From: Albidovulum sp.
GTDB taxonomy: Bacteria > Pseudomonadota > Alphaproteobacteria > Rhodobacterales > Rhodobacteraceae
Direction: 5' to 3'
NCBI GenBank assembly: GCA_028823855.1
Contig: JAPPFL010000012.1
Location: 62,001 to 126,000, forward strand
Length of the DNA: 64,000 nucleotides
Part shown: positions 46,387-54,541 of the stretch, piece after piece
Numbering within the stretch: the stretch's first letter is position 1
Layout: each line of letters starts with the position of its first letter
Made by a program: the position numbers and the translations under genes
Notes under the pieces: generated by a model
Database searches by the model: none
Told to the model about the DNA's origin: nothing
The model's input: only the letters and a program-made list of their open reading frames with translations

Positions 46387-47763
46387 TCAATCCTGGAACG
46401 AGCGCAGGAATCGATCGTTGAAGGATCCGCTGCTTTCGAACAGCGACCTCGCGAATTCTCTCAGCGACTCGGCGCCTTCCGCCCTCCTTCCGGCGAAAAC
46501 GAAATTCGCGCGCGCCTTGGCAAGTATTTCTTCGCGCGACATTGGATCCTTGATTCCTCCCCGAAGTTGCGCTTGCCTTTCCTCGAAAGCGCGACCGTCT
46601 CTAAGCAGTACTTTGACATGGCCGGTATAGTTTCTGGGATATTCATTGTCCGGATCGATTTCGTATGAGACCTTTCGGGCAAGCGAAAGCACGACTGGAT
46701 CGCGCAGGGCTTCGTCGGTGAACTGCGCCAATCCGGCATCGCCGTGAACCAACCCGATCGCCACGGCGTACGGCGACGAAAATTTTGCCGCGTAGGGCGT
46801 TGGCGGCGATTGCTTGAGCGAAAGAGGCTCCCAGAGCCGGTGAACAGTGCCCTCGCCGACTTCGCAAACTATCCGGGCAATCTCCTCCGGGACGATTGCT
46901 TTTTTTTGCAGGCGCGCCGCGCAGTCGATGTACGGCTGAGTCATGGTACCGCAGGCGTATGGCTTGAAGGCCACGCGAGCGCATTGCCATTCTGAACCCA
47001 AACTATCGGTAAGGGGAGCGAAGTCAGGCGCGATTGAAGGCGCGAAAGCCGCAAAAAGGCCGTGCGATCCTTCGAACACCGTCGACGGCCCCCGAAATCC
47101 GGCCTTTCCCATTCTCGCGGCTCGAATTCCCGACTGCGCCGCCCAGCCGGCGTGCATCCGCTTGGTCCAGCTTCCATCGGCAAGATACTCTATTATTCCT
47201 GCCGACATCGACCCCGCGACTCCGAGCGAATCCCGAATCTGCGAAGCCGACTGCCCCATCGCCGCGGCGACGCCCGCGGTCGCGCCCATCGTTCCAAGCA
47301 CGGCTGTAGGGTGGAATCCCGCCGAATGCACGCCCTTTCCCGCAACGATTCCAAGCCGGTTGGCTATCTCGATTCCGACGACCAATCCCTTTGCGACTGA
47401 AGATTTCGATAGTCCCAGATGCTGTCCCGCCGAGAAAAGTGCGGGTATTACCACCGCTCCCGAATGCACGGGACAGCCCTCGAAAGTATTGTCGAAATCT
47501 TCGCCGTGCGAGCAAGTTCCGTTGATCGCCGCGGCGCCGTAGGGATCGGCGCCCTCCCCAAGTCCCCAAACCGAACATTGTCCAATCGCGCCGAATGCTT
47601 CCCTTGCCGCTCGACCGTAGTCGGTTTCGAGAGCGGCAACGCAGAGGGCGACCGTGTCGATCACTGAATCCTGCGCCGCGATTCGCGCGGAATCGGAGAT
47701 TTCCCTTTCCTCCAATCCGGCTATCCACTCGGCTAGCAGCGCCGAGCGCGTCGGCGATTTCAT
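46387..47763 (-). CDS. MmgE/PrpD family protein (second of five)
   Basis: A 458-residue protein starting MKSPTRSALLAEW. Family features are HGEDFDNTFEGCPVHSGAV, HSAGFHPTAVLGTMGATAG, the helix IIEYLADGSWTKRMHAGWAAQSG, and YACGTMTQPYIDCAARLQ. It lies 13 bases downstream of a closely similar paralogue (47777-49159): the same motifs recur in the same order with many identical residues, so the two arose by tandem duplication. The pair may act as a heteromer or on related acids. Confidence 0.9.
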   Translation of the reverse strand: MKSPTRSALLAEWIAGLEEREISDSARIAAQDSVIDTVALCVAALETDYGRAAREAFGAIGQCSVWGLGEGADPYGAAAINGTCSHGEDFDNTFEGCPVHSGAVVIPALFSAGQHLGLSKSSVAKGLVVGIEIANRLGIVAGKGVHSAGFHPTAVLGTMGATAGVAAAMGQSASQIRDSLGVAGSMSAGIIEYLADGSWTKRMHAGWAAQSGIRAARMGKAGFRGPSTVFEGSHGLFAAFAPSIAPDFAPLTDSLGSEWQCARVAFKPYACGTMTQPYIDCAARLQKKAIVPEEIARIVCEVGEGTVHRLWEPLSLKQSPPTPYAAKFSSPYAVAIGLVHGDAGLAQFTDEALRDPVVLSLARKVSYEIDPDNEYPRNYTGHVKVLLRDGRAFEERQAQLRGGIKDPMSREEILAKARANFVFAGRRAEGAESLREFARSLFESSGSFNDRFLRSFQD

Positions 47764-47776
47764 CGATTATTCCTGT

Positions 47777-49159
47777 TCATTTTTGAAACTCCCGCAGGCC
47801 GCCAAGGTCGGGCGCCGATTCGAGATTTTCGCAGAAATCGATGAATCGGCCGCCAAGTCGCTCGGACCAGCCGCCGCGCTTCGCATTCGAATGAAATTTT
47901 TCGACGATTTCCCGATAGGTCAACGGCTCGCGCATTCCGCCGCGCATATGCGGCTGGCTAAGCGCGATCACCTCGCCCGACTTCAGCAGCACTTCCATGT
48001 GTCCCGAATAGTTGCGAGGGTATTCGTTTTCGGGATCGATTCTATATGAGATTTTCGAAGCAAATTCCACGTAGCGCGAGTCGCTCGCCTTTTCATCGCT
48101 GAACTGCGCAAGCCCGGCATCGTTTTCAAAAAATCCCAGGGCCATGCAAAACGGCATCGAGAACTTGGCGGCATAGCCGGACGGAGGTGCATGCTTGTCG
48201 GCAAGCGGCTCCCATAGCCTGTGCACCAAGCCTTCGCCCGTATCGCAGACAATGCTTTCGATCGCATCCGAACTCTCGACGCGCTTGGCGAGCTTGCGTG
48301 CGCAGTCGATGTATGGATGAATCATGGTGCCGCACGCGTAGGGCTTAAACACGATTCTTGTCATGTACCAGTCCGTTCCGAGCCGCTCGGTCAGGTGGGC
48401 GTATTCGGGCGAAGCGGTCGGCGCGAAAGCCTTGAAGAAATTGTGCTTCCCGTCGAATACCGTTCGCGGTGCGAAGAATCCTGTCGCGGCGATTCTGGCC
48501 GCCTTCAATCCCGACTGGGCGGCCCAGCCCGGATGAAGCCGCTTTGTCCACGCGCCGTCCGTGAGGTATTCTATAATGCCTGAGGAGAAGCTCGCCGCGA
48601 TGCCGAATGCGGCCGCGAGCCGGTCCCTTTCGAGTCCAAGCGCGACACCGGCGCCGGCAGCCGCTCCCAGCGCTCCGATCACGCCCACCGGATGAAACCC
48701 CGCGCGATGCATGTGTCCGGCCGCCACATGGTTCAGACGGCAGACGGATTCCAACCCGGCCGCAATGCCAAGCAGCGCCCTTTCTCCCGACAGCCCCGAT
48801 TGCTCCGCTTCGGCCAGAACCGCCGGAATCACCATTGCTCCGACGCGGATCGGCGCTCCCTCCAGCGTGTCGTCGAAGTCCTCGCCATGAATTGCAACGC
48901 CGTTGATCAGCGCCGCATCCGCGGCGCCTAGCGAATTCCGGTGGCCGATCGCCGTACAGGGCCCCTGGCCCTGGCAGCTGGCCAATACCTGTTGCATGTA
49001 GTCCTGCCCGCGCGCCGCGATGCAGAGTCCGCCCGCGTCGACGAAATTCTTCTTTGCGATATGGATCGCCTCGTCGGTTAGCCCGCCTATGACCAAATTT
49101 GACAGAAAGTCGGCATACATCTCGGACACGGTCTCGCTATGCGCAGTGTCTTCTTCCAT
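47777..49159 (-). CDS. MmgE/PrpD family protein (third of five)
   Basis: About 460 residues from MEEDTAHSETVSEMY. A start at 49171 adds four residues. It has the conserved HGEDFDDTLEGAPIRVGAMV, HRAGFHPVGVIGALGAAAG, IIEYLTDGAWTKRLHPGWAAQSG and YACGTMIHPYIDCARKL. It is closely related to the next gene and shares an operon with it. It is transcribed away from an SDR gene beginning at 49259, with about 100 bases between them for divergent promoters. Confidence 0.9.
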   Translation of the reverse strand: MEEDTAHSETVSEMYADFLSNLVIGGLTDEAIHIAKKNFVDAGGLCIAARGQDYMQQVLASCQGQGPCTAIGHRNSLGAADAALINGVAIHGEDFDDTLEGAPIRVGAMVIPAVLAEAEQSGLSGERALLGIAAGLESVCRLNHVAAGHMHRAGFHPVGVIGALGAAAGAGVALGLERDRLAAAFGIAASFSSGIIEYLTDGAWTKRLHPGWAAQSGLKAARIAATGFFAPRTVFDGKHNFFKAFAPTASPEYAHLTERLGTDWYMTRIVFKPYACGTMIHPYIDCARKLAKRVESSDAIESIVCDTGEGLVHRLWEPLADKHAPPSGYAAKFSMPFCMALGFFENDAGLAQFSDEKASDSRYVEFASKISYRIDPENEYPRNYSGHMEVLLKSGEVIALSQPHMRGGMREPLTYREIVEKFHSNAKRGGWSERLGGRFIDFCENLESAPDLGGLREFQK

Positions 49160-49258
49160 TTGTCTTCCCAATCCAAATCGTCAGGTCCATACTAAGTCTT
49201 CCCGATGTCGGCAATTGACACATTGGGGTTTTGGCAACCGGAGGTTAAATGGAATTTC

Positions 49259-50011
49259 ATGGACGAAACGCGAATTCTCGACGGCAAAGTCGCGATGATC
49301 ACGGGCGCCTCGCGCAGAATCGGTCGAGCTACCGCGCTTGGCCTCGCGGAGCACGGCGCGGAACTGGTGGTTACGGCGCGAACCGCTCAGAGCGAAGTTG
49401 AACGCGTCGCGGATGAAGTTCGCGAACTCGGACCGAGGGCAACGGCTCTAATGGGGGACGTAACCTGCGAAGCCGATGCGGCCAGAATGGTATCCGAAGC
49501 AATGAACGCGCATGGCCGGATCGATATTCTCATCAACAACGCGGCAATTCGGCGCGCTTGCCCGCTGATTGATATGTCGCTCGAGGAATGGAGGGAGATA
49601 ATTGCGGTTGTTCTTGACGGCGCTTTTCTCATGTGCCGCTCGGCTATTCCGATCATGATCGCGCAAGGGGGCGGAACAATCGTGAACGTAGGAGGGGTAA
49701 GCGGCCACATCGGCGCGAAGGAACGCGCCCATGTGGCGGCGGCTAAAGCCGGCCTAGCGGGACTGACCAAGGCGATCGCGGTGGAATTCGCCGATAGGGG
49801 AATTACGGCGAATTGCGTGTCGCCGGGCAAAATCGGAGGAAAGCGCTCGGCGACTTCGGGAAAGTCGCCGGAAATGAGCGTTCCGATTCTACTTGGCCGG
49901 CAAGGTGAAATCGAGGAAGCGTCCGGAATCATCGTTTCGATGTGCATGCCCTACGCGCGCTTCATGACCGGCCAAACAGTACACGTATCCGGGGGCCTCT
50001 ATATGCCTTGA
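49259..50011 (+). CDS. SDR-fold protein lacking the classical Ser/Tyr catalytic residues
   Basis: A 250-residue Rossmann-fold protein with the TGASRRIGRA cofactor motif and NNAA. The start at 49259 (MDETRILDGKVAMITGA) is the usual family beginning; an upstream ATG at 49205 is less likely. The active-site region reads NVGGVSGHIGAKERAHVAAAKAGLAGLTKA: the catalytic Lys is present, but the Tyr four residues before it is Val and the conserved Ser is Gly. Such HVxAAKAG variants form a subgroup with unclear catalysis. It converges on the next MmgE/PrpD gene. Confidence 0.85.
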   Translation: MDETRILDGKVAMITGASRRIGRATALGLAEHGAELVVTARTAQSEVERVADEVRELGPRATALMGDVTCEADAARMVSEAMNAHGRIDILINNAAIRRACPLIDMSLEEWREIIAVVLDGAFLMCRSAIPIMIAQGGGTIVNVGGVSGHIGAKERAHVAAAKAGLAGLTKAIAVEFADRGITANCVSPGKIGGKRSATSGKSPEMSVPILLGRQGEIEEASGIIVSMCMPYARFMTGQTVHVSGGLYMP

Positions 50012-50018
50012 CTCCGCT

Positions 50019-51380
50019 TCATCGCGGCATCCAGAGCGGCCTCAGATCCCGGACATCGGCAAGCGTTGCGATATTTCGAACGGCGGAGATCAGAAGATCG
50101 GCGGCTTCGCCGCCAATACGCGTCGAAATCAAGTTCCGGGCTTTTTCTTCAACCTGCTCCTCGCTCATTGGATTGTCCGGCGTGCCTAGCACGGCTCGCG
50201 TCCGCTTGGAAAATTTCCGTCCATCCCTCAACTCAATCTCGACAATGGCCTGACGCGCCGGCCGAGCCTCCGTTAGCGATCTGCTGGGTACGAGTTCGAC
50301 CAGTCGGCGGTAGGAGAGCACGTCTCCGTCCCGCATGCGGGAATGATCGCGAATCGACGAATTGGTTATGCCGCGATCGCATAGCGCGAGAGCGACGAGA
50401 TGCTGAACGCACACCTCCGGCATTTCATTGTTGTCGACGATCTCGATCCTGTCATCGGGCATAACGACCCGAACCCGACGAATCTCCCGGTCTGACAGGT
50501 ATGGCGATTCAACGAGCGACGCGGCGGAGTCCAGCACTGCTTGGATCGGCGATCCGACGCTCCATTTTTTTATGGTTGCGGACATGACCTCGAACCCTTC
50601 GCCAAGGCCCTCGAACAATTCGTCGGGCCGCGCTCGCTCTGCAAATGAGGACAAGTATGAATGCCTGCCGGTAAGCGACTCTGAGACGCCGGTCGCTCCG
50701 CCGGCGACGAACAAGGCCGCAAAGACGCCGTTGCGAGCGCCCATGCCACCGAAATCGAACGCCTTTTCCACATGGTCCGCGTCCCTTTCCCAATAGGCTA
50801 GGCCCGATGCCTGCTGCGTCGCGTAGGACAGCAAATGTTCGCATTGAACTTCGTCGAGACCCGCAAGCGCCCCGGCCGCCGCCGCCGCTCCGAAATTCGC
50901 GCCGAGGCAGTGGGTGGAATGGCTGCCGCTGCGCGGAGCCGTGAAGCCGAGAGCCTTGGTGAATCTGGCTCCGATGTCGTATCCAGCGGCAATTGCTCGG
51001 AGTAGCTCTTCGCCGCTGGCGGCACGAAGCTGAGCTACCGAGAGCGCGGAGGGAACCACTGAACACCCCGGGTGAAACCGGCCTCCGAGGTGCGAGTCGT
51101 CCGTTTCGTCGGCGTGAGCGGCCATCGCGCCGGCGAATGCGGCGGTAACGGCATCCGTTACAAGTTCCGTACCCGGAATTCCGGAGTGGGGCGGACCCCC
51201 TGTCAAGGCCGCAAACGAAACGGCTTGTCGGCCCGCTCTCAGCTGCGTTCCGTCGATCATCGCCGCCAATGTGTCCAGCAGGTGCAGCCGGGCCTTGCGA
51301 GCGACCTCTGGAGGAAGGGGCGTTGCGCACGCTTTCGCGATGTGCGCCGCGACCAGCTCGGTCGGACTCGCTTTGCTCAT
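50019..51380 (-). CDS. MmgE/PrpD family protein (fourth of five)
   Basis: About 453 residues from MSKASPTELVAAHIAKA. ATG 51380 follows GGAGAGATC, which favours it over the open start at 51428. Family landmarks are HADETDDSHLGGRFHPGCSVVPSALSVAQ, GFTAPRSGSHSTHCLGANFGAAAAAG, and GMGARNGVFAALFVAGGATG. It diverges from the tctCBA-prpD-tcuAB operon with an intergenic region of about 140 bases. It is less similar to the tandem pair and probably has a different substrate. Confidence 0.9.
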   Translation of the reverse strand: MSKASPTELVAAHIAKACATPLPPEVARKARLHLLDTLAAMIDGTQLRAGRQAVSFAALTGGPPHSGIPGTELVTDAVTAAFAGAMAAHADETDDSHLGGRFHPGCSVVPSALSVAQLRAASGEELLRAIAAGYDIGARFTKALGFTAPRSGSHSTHCLGANFGAAAAAGALAGLDEVQCEHLLSYATQQASGLAYWERDADHVEKAFDFGGMGARNGVFAALFVAGGATGVSESLTGRHSYLSSFAERARPDELFEGLGEGFEVMSATIKKWSVGSPIQAVLDSAASLVESPYLSDREIRRVRVVMPDDRIEIVDNNEMPEVCVQHLVALALCDRGITNSSIRDHSRMRDGDVLSYRRLVELVPSRSLTEARPARQAIVEIELRDGRKFSKRTRAVLGTPDNPMSEEQVEEKARNLISTRIGGEAADLLISAVRNIATLADVRDLRPLWMPR

Positions 51381-51458
51381 GAATGATCTCTCCGCAACCG
51401 GACGGTACAGCGGTACATAGTTGAACATTCACCGGTTTAATGCAATTAGGCGAGGATT

Positions 51459-51510
51459 GAGTGGAGTCTTCCGGAAAAAATCTAGGGCATTCATTCCACT
51501 CGGAAAAAAT
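51459..51510. promoter_or_regulatory. Repeats in the prpD/tctC divergent region, possible operator
   Basis: GAGTGGA (51459-51465) and TCCACTC (51495-51501) form an inverted repeat, and CGGAAAAAAT occurs as a direct repeat at 51472-51481 and 51501-51510. They sit just upstream of tctC between divergent genes. No regulator gene is adjacent. The role is inferred from position only. Confidence 0.3.
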
Positions 51511-51521
51511 GGAGAACAACG

Positions 51522-52493
51522 ATGAAAGTTAGTCTGAAGTGTATTCTTGGCGCCGCATTGGTCGCCACCGCCAGCGCGGCGGCTCCGGTCGCGGTGCAGG
51601 CGCAGGACTACCCGCACGATTCCGTGACCTTGGTAACTCACTCGCGGTCGGGCGGCGGAACCGACGTATTTTTGCGTGAAATGGTCAAATATCTAAGCAA
51701 TTATGTCGGCGCCAACCTGGTGGTCGAAAACGTCCGCGGCGGCTCCGGCGCCAAGGCCATGGCGAAACTGGCGACGTCCCCGGCCGACGGATCGATATTC
51801 TACGGAACCACTCCGACCTTTATCAACACTTCGCTTCTCGCCGAACCCGATTACACCTACAAGGATTTGATGGGGGTGACGAACGTGTTTCTCGATCCCC
51901 AAATCGTCTATGTTCGATCCGACAGCCCCTATGCGGACCTCAGCGCGGTAGTCGAAGCGGCGCTGGCCGATCCTGGCTCCGTAATCTTCGGTGTCACGAC
52001 GCCAGGCTCCCTCGACAGGCAGGTGATGGAGAAGTTCAAGGCGCTTACCGGCGTCACTTCTCCTATAGTAACCCATGACGGCGGCGGCGAACTGCTAATC
52101 AGCGTACTCAACGGCACCGTGTCGCTCGGCATCGGAGAAATCCAGGAGTTGACGGCGCAGCTGGAAGCCGGCGAAGTTCGCCTGCTGACCACCTACACGC
52201 TTGACCGGCTGGAAGACTTCCCCGACGTTCCCACCGCCAGGGAGCAGGGCATTGACCTCGTCATCAACAAATTCCGCGGCATCGCGGGTCCCTCAGGTCT
52301 GCCGGAGGACATTCTCGGCGCGTGGGAGAATGCAATCCAGTCCGTTCTGGAAGATTCTGAATTCAAGGCCTGGTACGAAGCGCAGAGCCTCGTCCCCTTC
52401 TACATGGGCAGCGCCGAATACAACGCGTTCCTTGAAGACTTCGCAATGCAGCAGCAGGCATTCTTCAAAGAGTATGGCATCGTCGACGACTGA
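51522..52493 (+). CDS. tctC: Tripartite tricarboxylate transporter periplasmic binding protein TctC
   Basis: A 323-residue protein with a signal peptide (MKVSLKCILGAALVATASAAAPVAVQAQ-D) and the Bug/TctC fold. Family segments include VTLVTHSRSGGGTDVFLREMVKYL, NVRGGSGAKAMAKLATSPADG, VTHDGGGELLISVLNGTVSLGIG and DFPDVPTAREQGIDLV. It captures a carboxylate in the periplasm and delivers it to TctAB. GGAGAAC precedes the start. It heads an operon with tctB, tctA, prpD, tcuA and tcuB. Confidence 0.93.
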   Translation: MKVSLKCILGAALVATASAAAPVAVQAQDYPHDSVTLVTHSRSGGGTDVFLREMVKYLSNYVGANLVVENVRGGSGAKAMAKLATSPADGSIFYGTTPTFINTSLLAEPDYTYKDLMGVTNVFLDPQIVYVRSDSPYADLSAVVEAALADPGSVIFGVTTPGSLDRQVMEKFKALTGVTSPIVTHDGGGELLISVLNGTVSLGIGEIQELTAQLEAGEVRLLTTYTLDRLEDFPDVPTAREQGIDLVINKFRGIAGPSGLPEDILGAWENAIQSVLEDSEFKAWYEAQSLVPFYMGSAEYNAFLEDFAMQQQAFFKEYGIVDD

Positions 52494-52522
52494 TTGCTCC
52501 TAGCGGTGCCGGAGAGCGGGCT

Positions 52523-53026
52523 ATGAAACTCCCGGACAGGGACCTCTGGGTCGGGCTGGGAATGCTGCTTGCGGCATCGATTTACTGGTTTGAAGCTAGC
52601 AAGATCAGGATCAGCCCGCTCGACGGTCCGGTCAACGCGGCCGGCCTGCCCAAGTCTCTCGCTTACGCCCTGGGAGGTCTGGCGCTCTTGCTCATAGTTC
52701 GCAGCGTAGTGAGCGCGGCGGTCGGCGCCCACGCCGCCGCGCAAAGCCAAGCGAACGCTTCAATACTGAATCTATTGAAGCCGCATCTCCGGGCAATTGG
52801 AATGCTGGCTATCGGCATAGGATACCTGCTGGCTGTTTCCTGGCTCGGATACGCCGCAACGATCGTCGCGCTTTTGCTTGCGGTATCACTCTACAACGGA
52901 GCCCGGTTAAACCTGCGTACCGGCGCATTCGCCGTTTGCGGCGGCATTTTCTTCCATTTCTTTTTCGTTGAGTTTCTTGGCATTCCACTGCCGCCCGGCG
53001 CGATATTCGGGCATTTGCTCGGCTAG
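52523..53026 (+). CDS. tctB: Tripartite tricarboxylate transporter small membrane subunit TctB
   Basis: A 167-residue protein with four hydrophobic segments, including LWVGLGMLLAASIYWFEASKI near the start and LAVSWLGYAATIVALLLAVSLYNGA in the middle. This is the standard size and topology of TctB. It lies 29 bases after tctC and 12 bases before tctA. TctB pairs with TctA in the inner membrane. Confidence 0.9.
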   Translation: MKLPDRDLWVGLGMLLAASIYWFEASKIRISPLDGPVNAAGLPKSLAYALGGLALLLIVRSVVSAAVGAHAAAQSQANASILNLLKPHLRAIGMLAIGIGYLLAVSWLGYAATIVALLLAVSLYNGARLNLRTGAFAVCGGIFFHFFFVEFLGIPLPPGAIFGHLLG

Positions 53027-53038
53027 GGCGGCGAATCG

Positions 53039-54541
53039 ATGGAAGCGATTGGCTACGCCTGGTCGGCCTTGACAACTACCCCCGCCGCGTTCGCCGCCGT
53101 GGGCGGCGTGGTCTGGGGAATTCTTGGAGGAGCTCTGCCCGGCATTTCCCCGTCGATCACGATGGCGCTTCTGCTGCCGTTCACCTACACTATGGACCCG
53201 ATTCCGGCCATCGTCTTGCTGGCGTCGACCTATGTCGGGGCCGAGTACGGCGGCTCTATACCGGCGATTCTGATTCGAACTCCCGGAACGAATGCGGCCG
53301 CTGCGACCGCAATCGACGGCTACGAGTTGCAGAAGCAGGGCCGGGGCGGCGAAGCGCTGGGGATTTCGCTAGTATCGGGCGTCATCGGCGGGCTGATCGG
53401 GCTTTTTTGCCTAGTGATCCTGACCAAGCCGCTCGCCAGCGTCGCTCTATACTTCACGCCGCCTGCGTACTTTTCGCTGGGTGTGCTGGGCATAAGCGTA
53501 ATCGCCTCGCTTTCGTCCGGCTCGCTCATCAAGGGTCTCATGGCGGGCATCGTCGGACTCATGATAGCGACCGTGGGCGTAGATCCGGTATCGGGCGTCA
53601 GCCGTTTCACCTACGGAGCCCCCGAGCTTCTCGGCGGAATTCCGTTTATACTGGTCATGGTCGGAGTATTCGCGGTTTCGGAGCTTTTGGTGCAGGCCAG
53701 CAGACCGGAAGCTAAGACTTCGGGGAAGCGACAGCTGACGATTCGGCTTCCAAGCTGGGCGATGCTCAGGCGGTTGAGAAAACCCCAGCTGATTGGATCG
53801 GGAATCGGACTATTCGAGGGATGCATGCCGGGCGCCGGCGGATCCATAGCGGCCTTCATGGCCTACAACGAGGCGCGGCGCTGGTCCAAGCACCCCGAAG
53901 AATTCGGCAAGGGATCGCCCGAGGCGATTGCCGCTCCGGAAGCAGCCAACAACACTGTCGCGGGGACCGCGCTGGTGCCGATGCTGTCCTTCGGCATTCC
54001 CGGTTCGAATTCGACCGCGATCTTGCTGGGAGGCCTACTGATTCACGGGCTTCAACCCGGACCGCTCCTGTTCCAGCGGCATCCGGACTTTATTTACGGC
54101 CTGTATTCAGGCCTGCTGGTCGCCAACCTTTCGCTGTTCGCGCTTGGAATACTAATCATTACGCCGGCGGTGTGGCTCGTAAACCGGCCCAGGCCGTTCC
54201 TGATGGCTGGAATTTTCGCCCTTATCTTCTCGGGTATCTATTCCATAGACAACACGCTGTTCGACCTTTATCTTGTATTGCTGGCGGGTTTGGCGGGCTA
54301 CATCATGCGCCTGCTCGGATTTCCTTTTCTGCCTCTTGTACTTGGCCTCGTTCTCGGATATCTGATCGAGGCGAATTACCGGCGCTCGCTCCTCCTTACC
54401 GGCGGCGAGCACCGAGTGTTTATCGAGGATCCGATTTCGCTCGGCCTGCTTTTGACAGCTCTACTCTTCGTGGTCGGCTCCGGGCTGCGCGATCTGAGGG
54501 ATTCCAGAAAGCGAATGCGCGAGCGAGACTCAAAAAATTGA
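53039..54541 (+). CDS. tctA: Tripartite tricarboxylate transporter large membrane subunit TctA
   Basis: A 500-residue polytopic protein with about 11-12 hydrophobic helices and the TctA signatures GALPGISPSITMALLLPFTY, GGSIPAILIRTPGTNAAAATAIDGY and EAANNTVAGTALVPMLSFGIPGSNSTAILLGGLLIHGLQPGP. It forms the ion-coupled translocation channel with TctB. The prpD start (TTG) overlaps its stop codon. Confidence 0.95.
   Translation: MEAIGYAWSALTTTPAAFAAVGGVVWGILGGALPGISPSITMALLLPFTYTMDPIPAIVLLASTYVGAEYGGSIPAILIRTPGTNAAAATAIDGYELQKQGRGGEALGISLVSGVIGGLIGLFCLVILTKPLASVALYFTPPAYFSLGVLGISVIASLSSGSLIKGLMAGIVGLMIATVGVDPVSGVSRFTYGAPELLGGIPFILVMVGVFAVSELLVQASRPEAKTSGKRQLTIRLPSWAMLRRLRKPQLIGSGIGLFEGCMPGAGGSIAAFMAYNEARRWSKHPEEFGKGSPEAIAAPEAANNTVAGTALVPMLSFGIPGSNSTAILLGGLLIHGLQPGPLLFQRHPDFIYGLYSGLLVANLSLFALGILIITPAVWLVNRPRPFLMAGIFALIFSGIYSIDNTLFDLYLVLLAGLAGYIMRLLGFPFLPLVLGLVLGYLIEANYRRSLLLTGGEHRVFIEDPISLGLLLTALLFVVGSGLRDLRDSRKRMRERDSKN

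Noticed and set aside
53821..53829. Possible CRISPR, tRNA or rRNA genes anywhere in the window
   Set aside because: No regularly spaced repeats and no tRNA T-arm or anticodon-stem pattern were seen on reading either strand. A covariance scan was not possible here.
53821..54537. Long open frame upstream of and continuous with prpD (739 codons in all)
   Set aside because: It overlaps tctA in another frame. Only the part from TTG 54538 onward has family similarity, so the upstream extension is a chance open frame.
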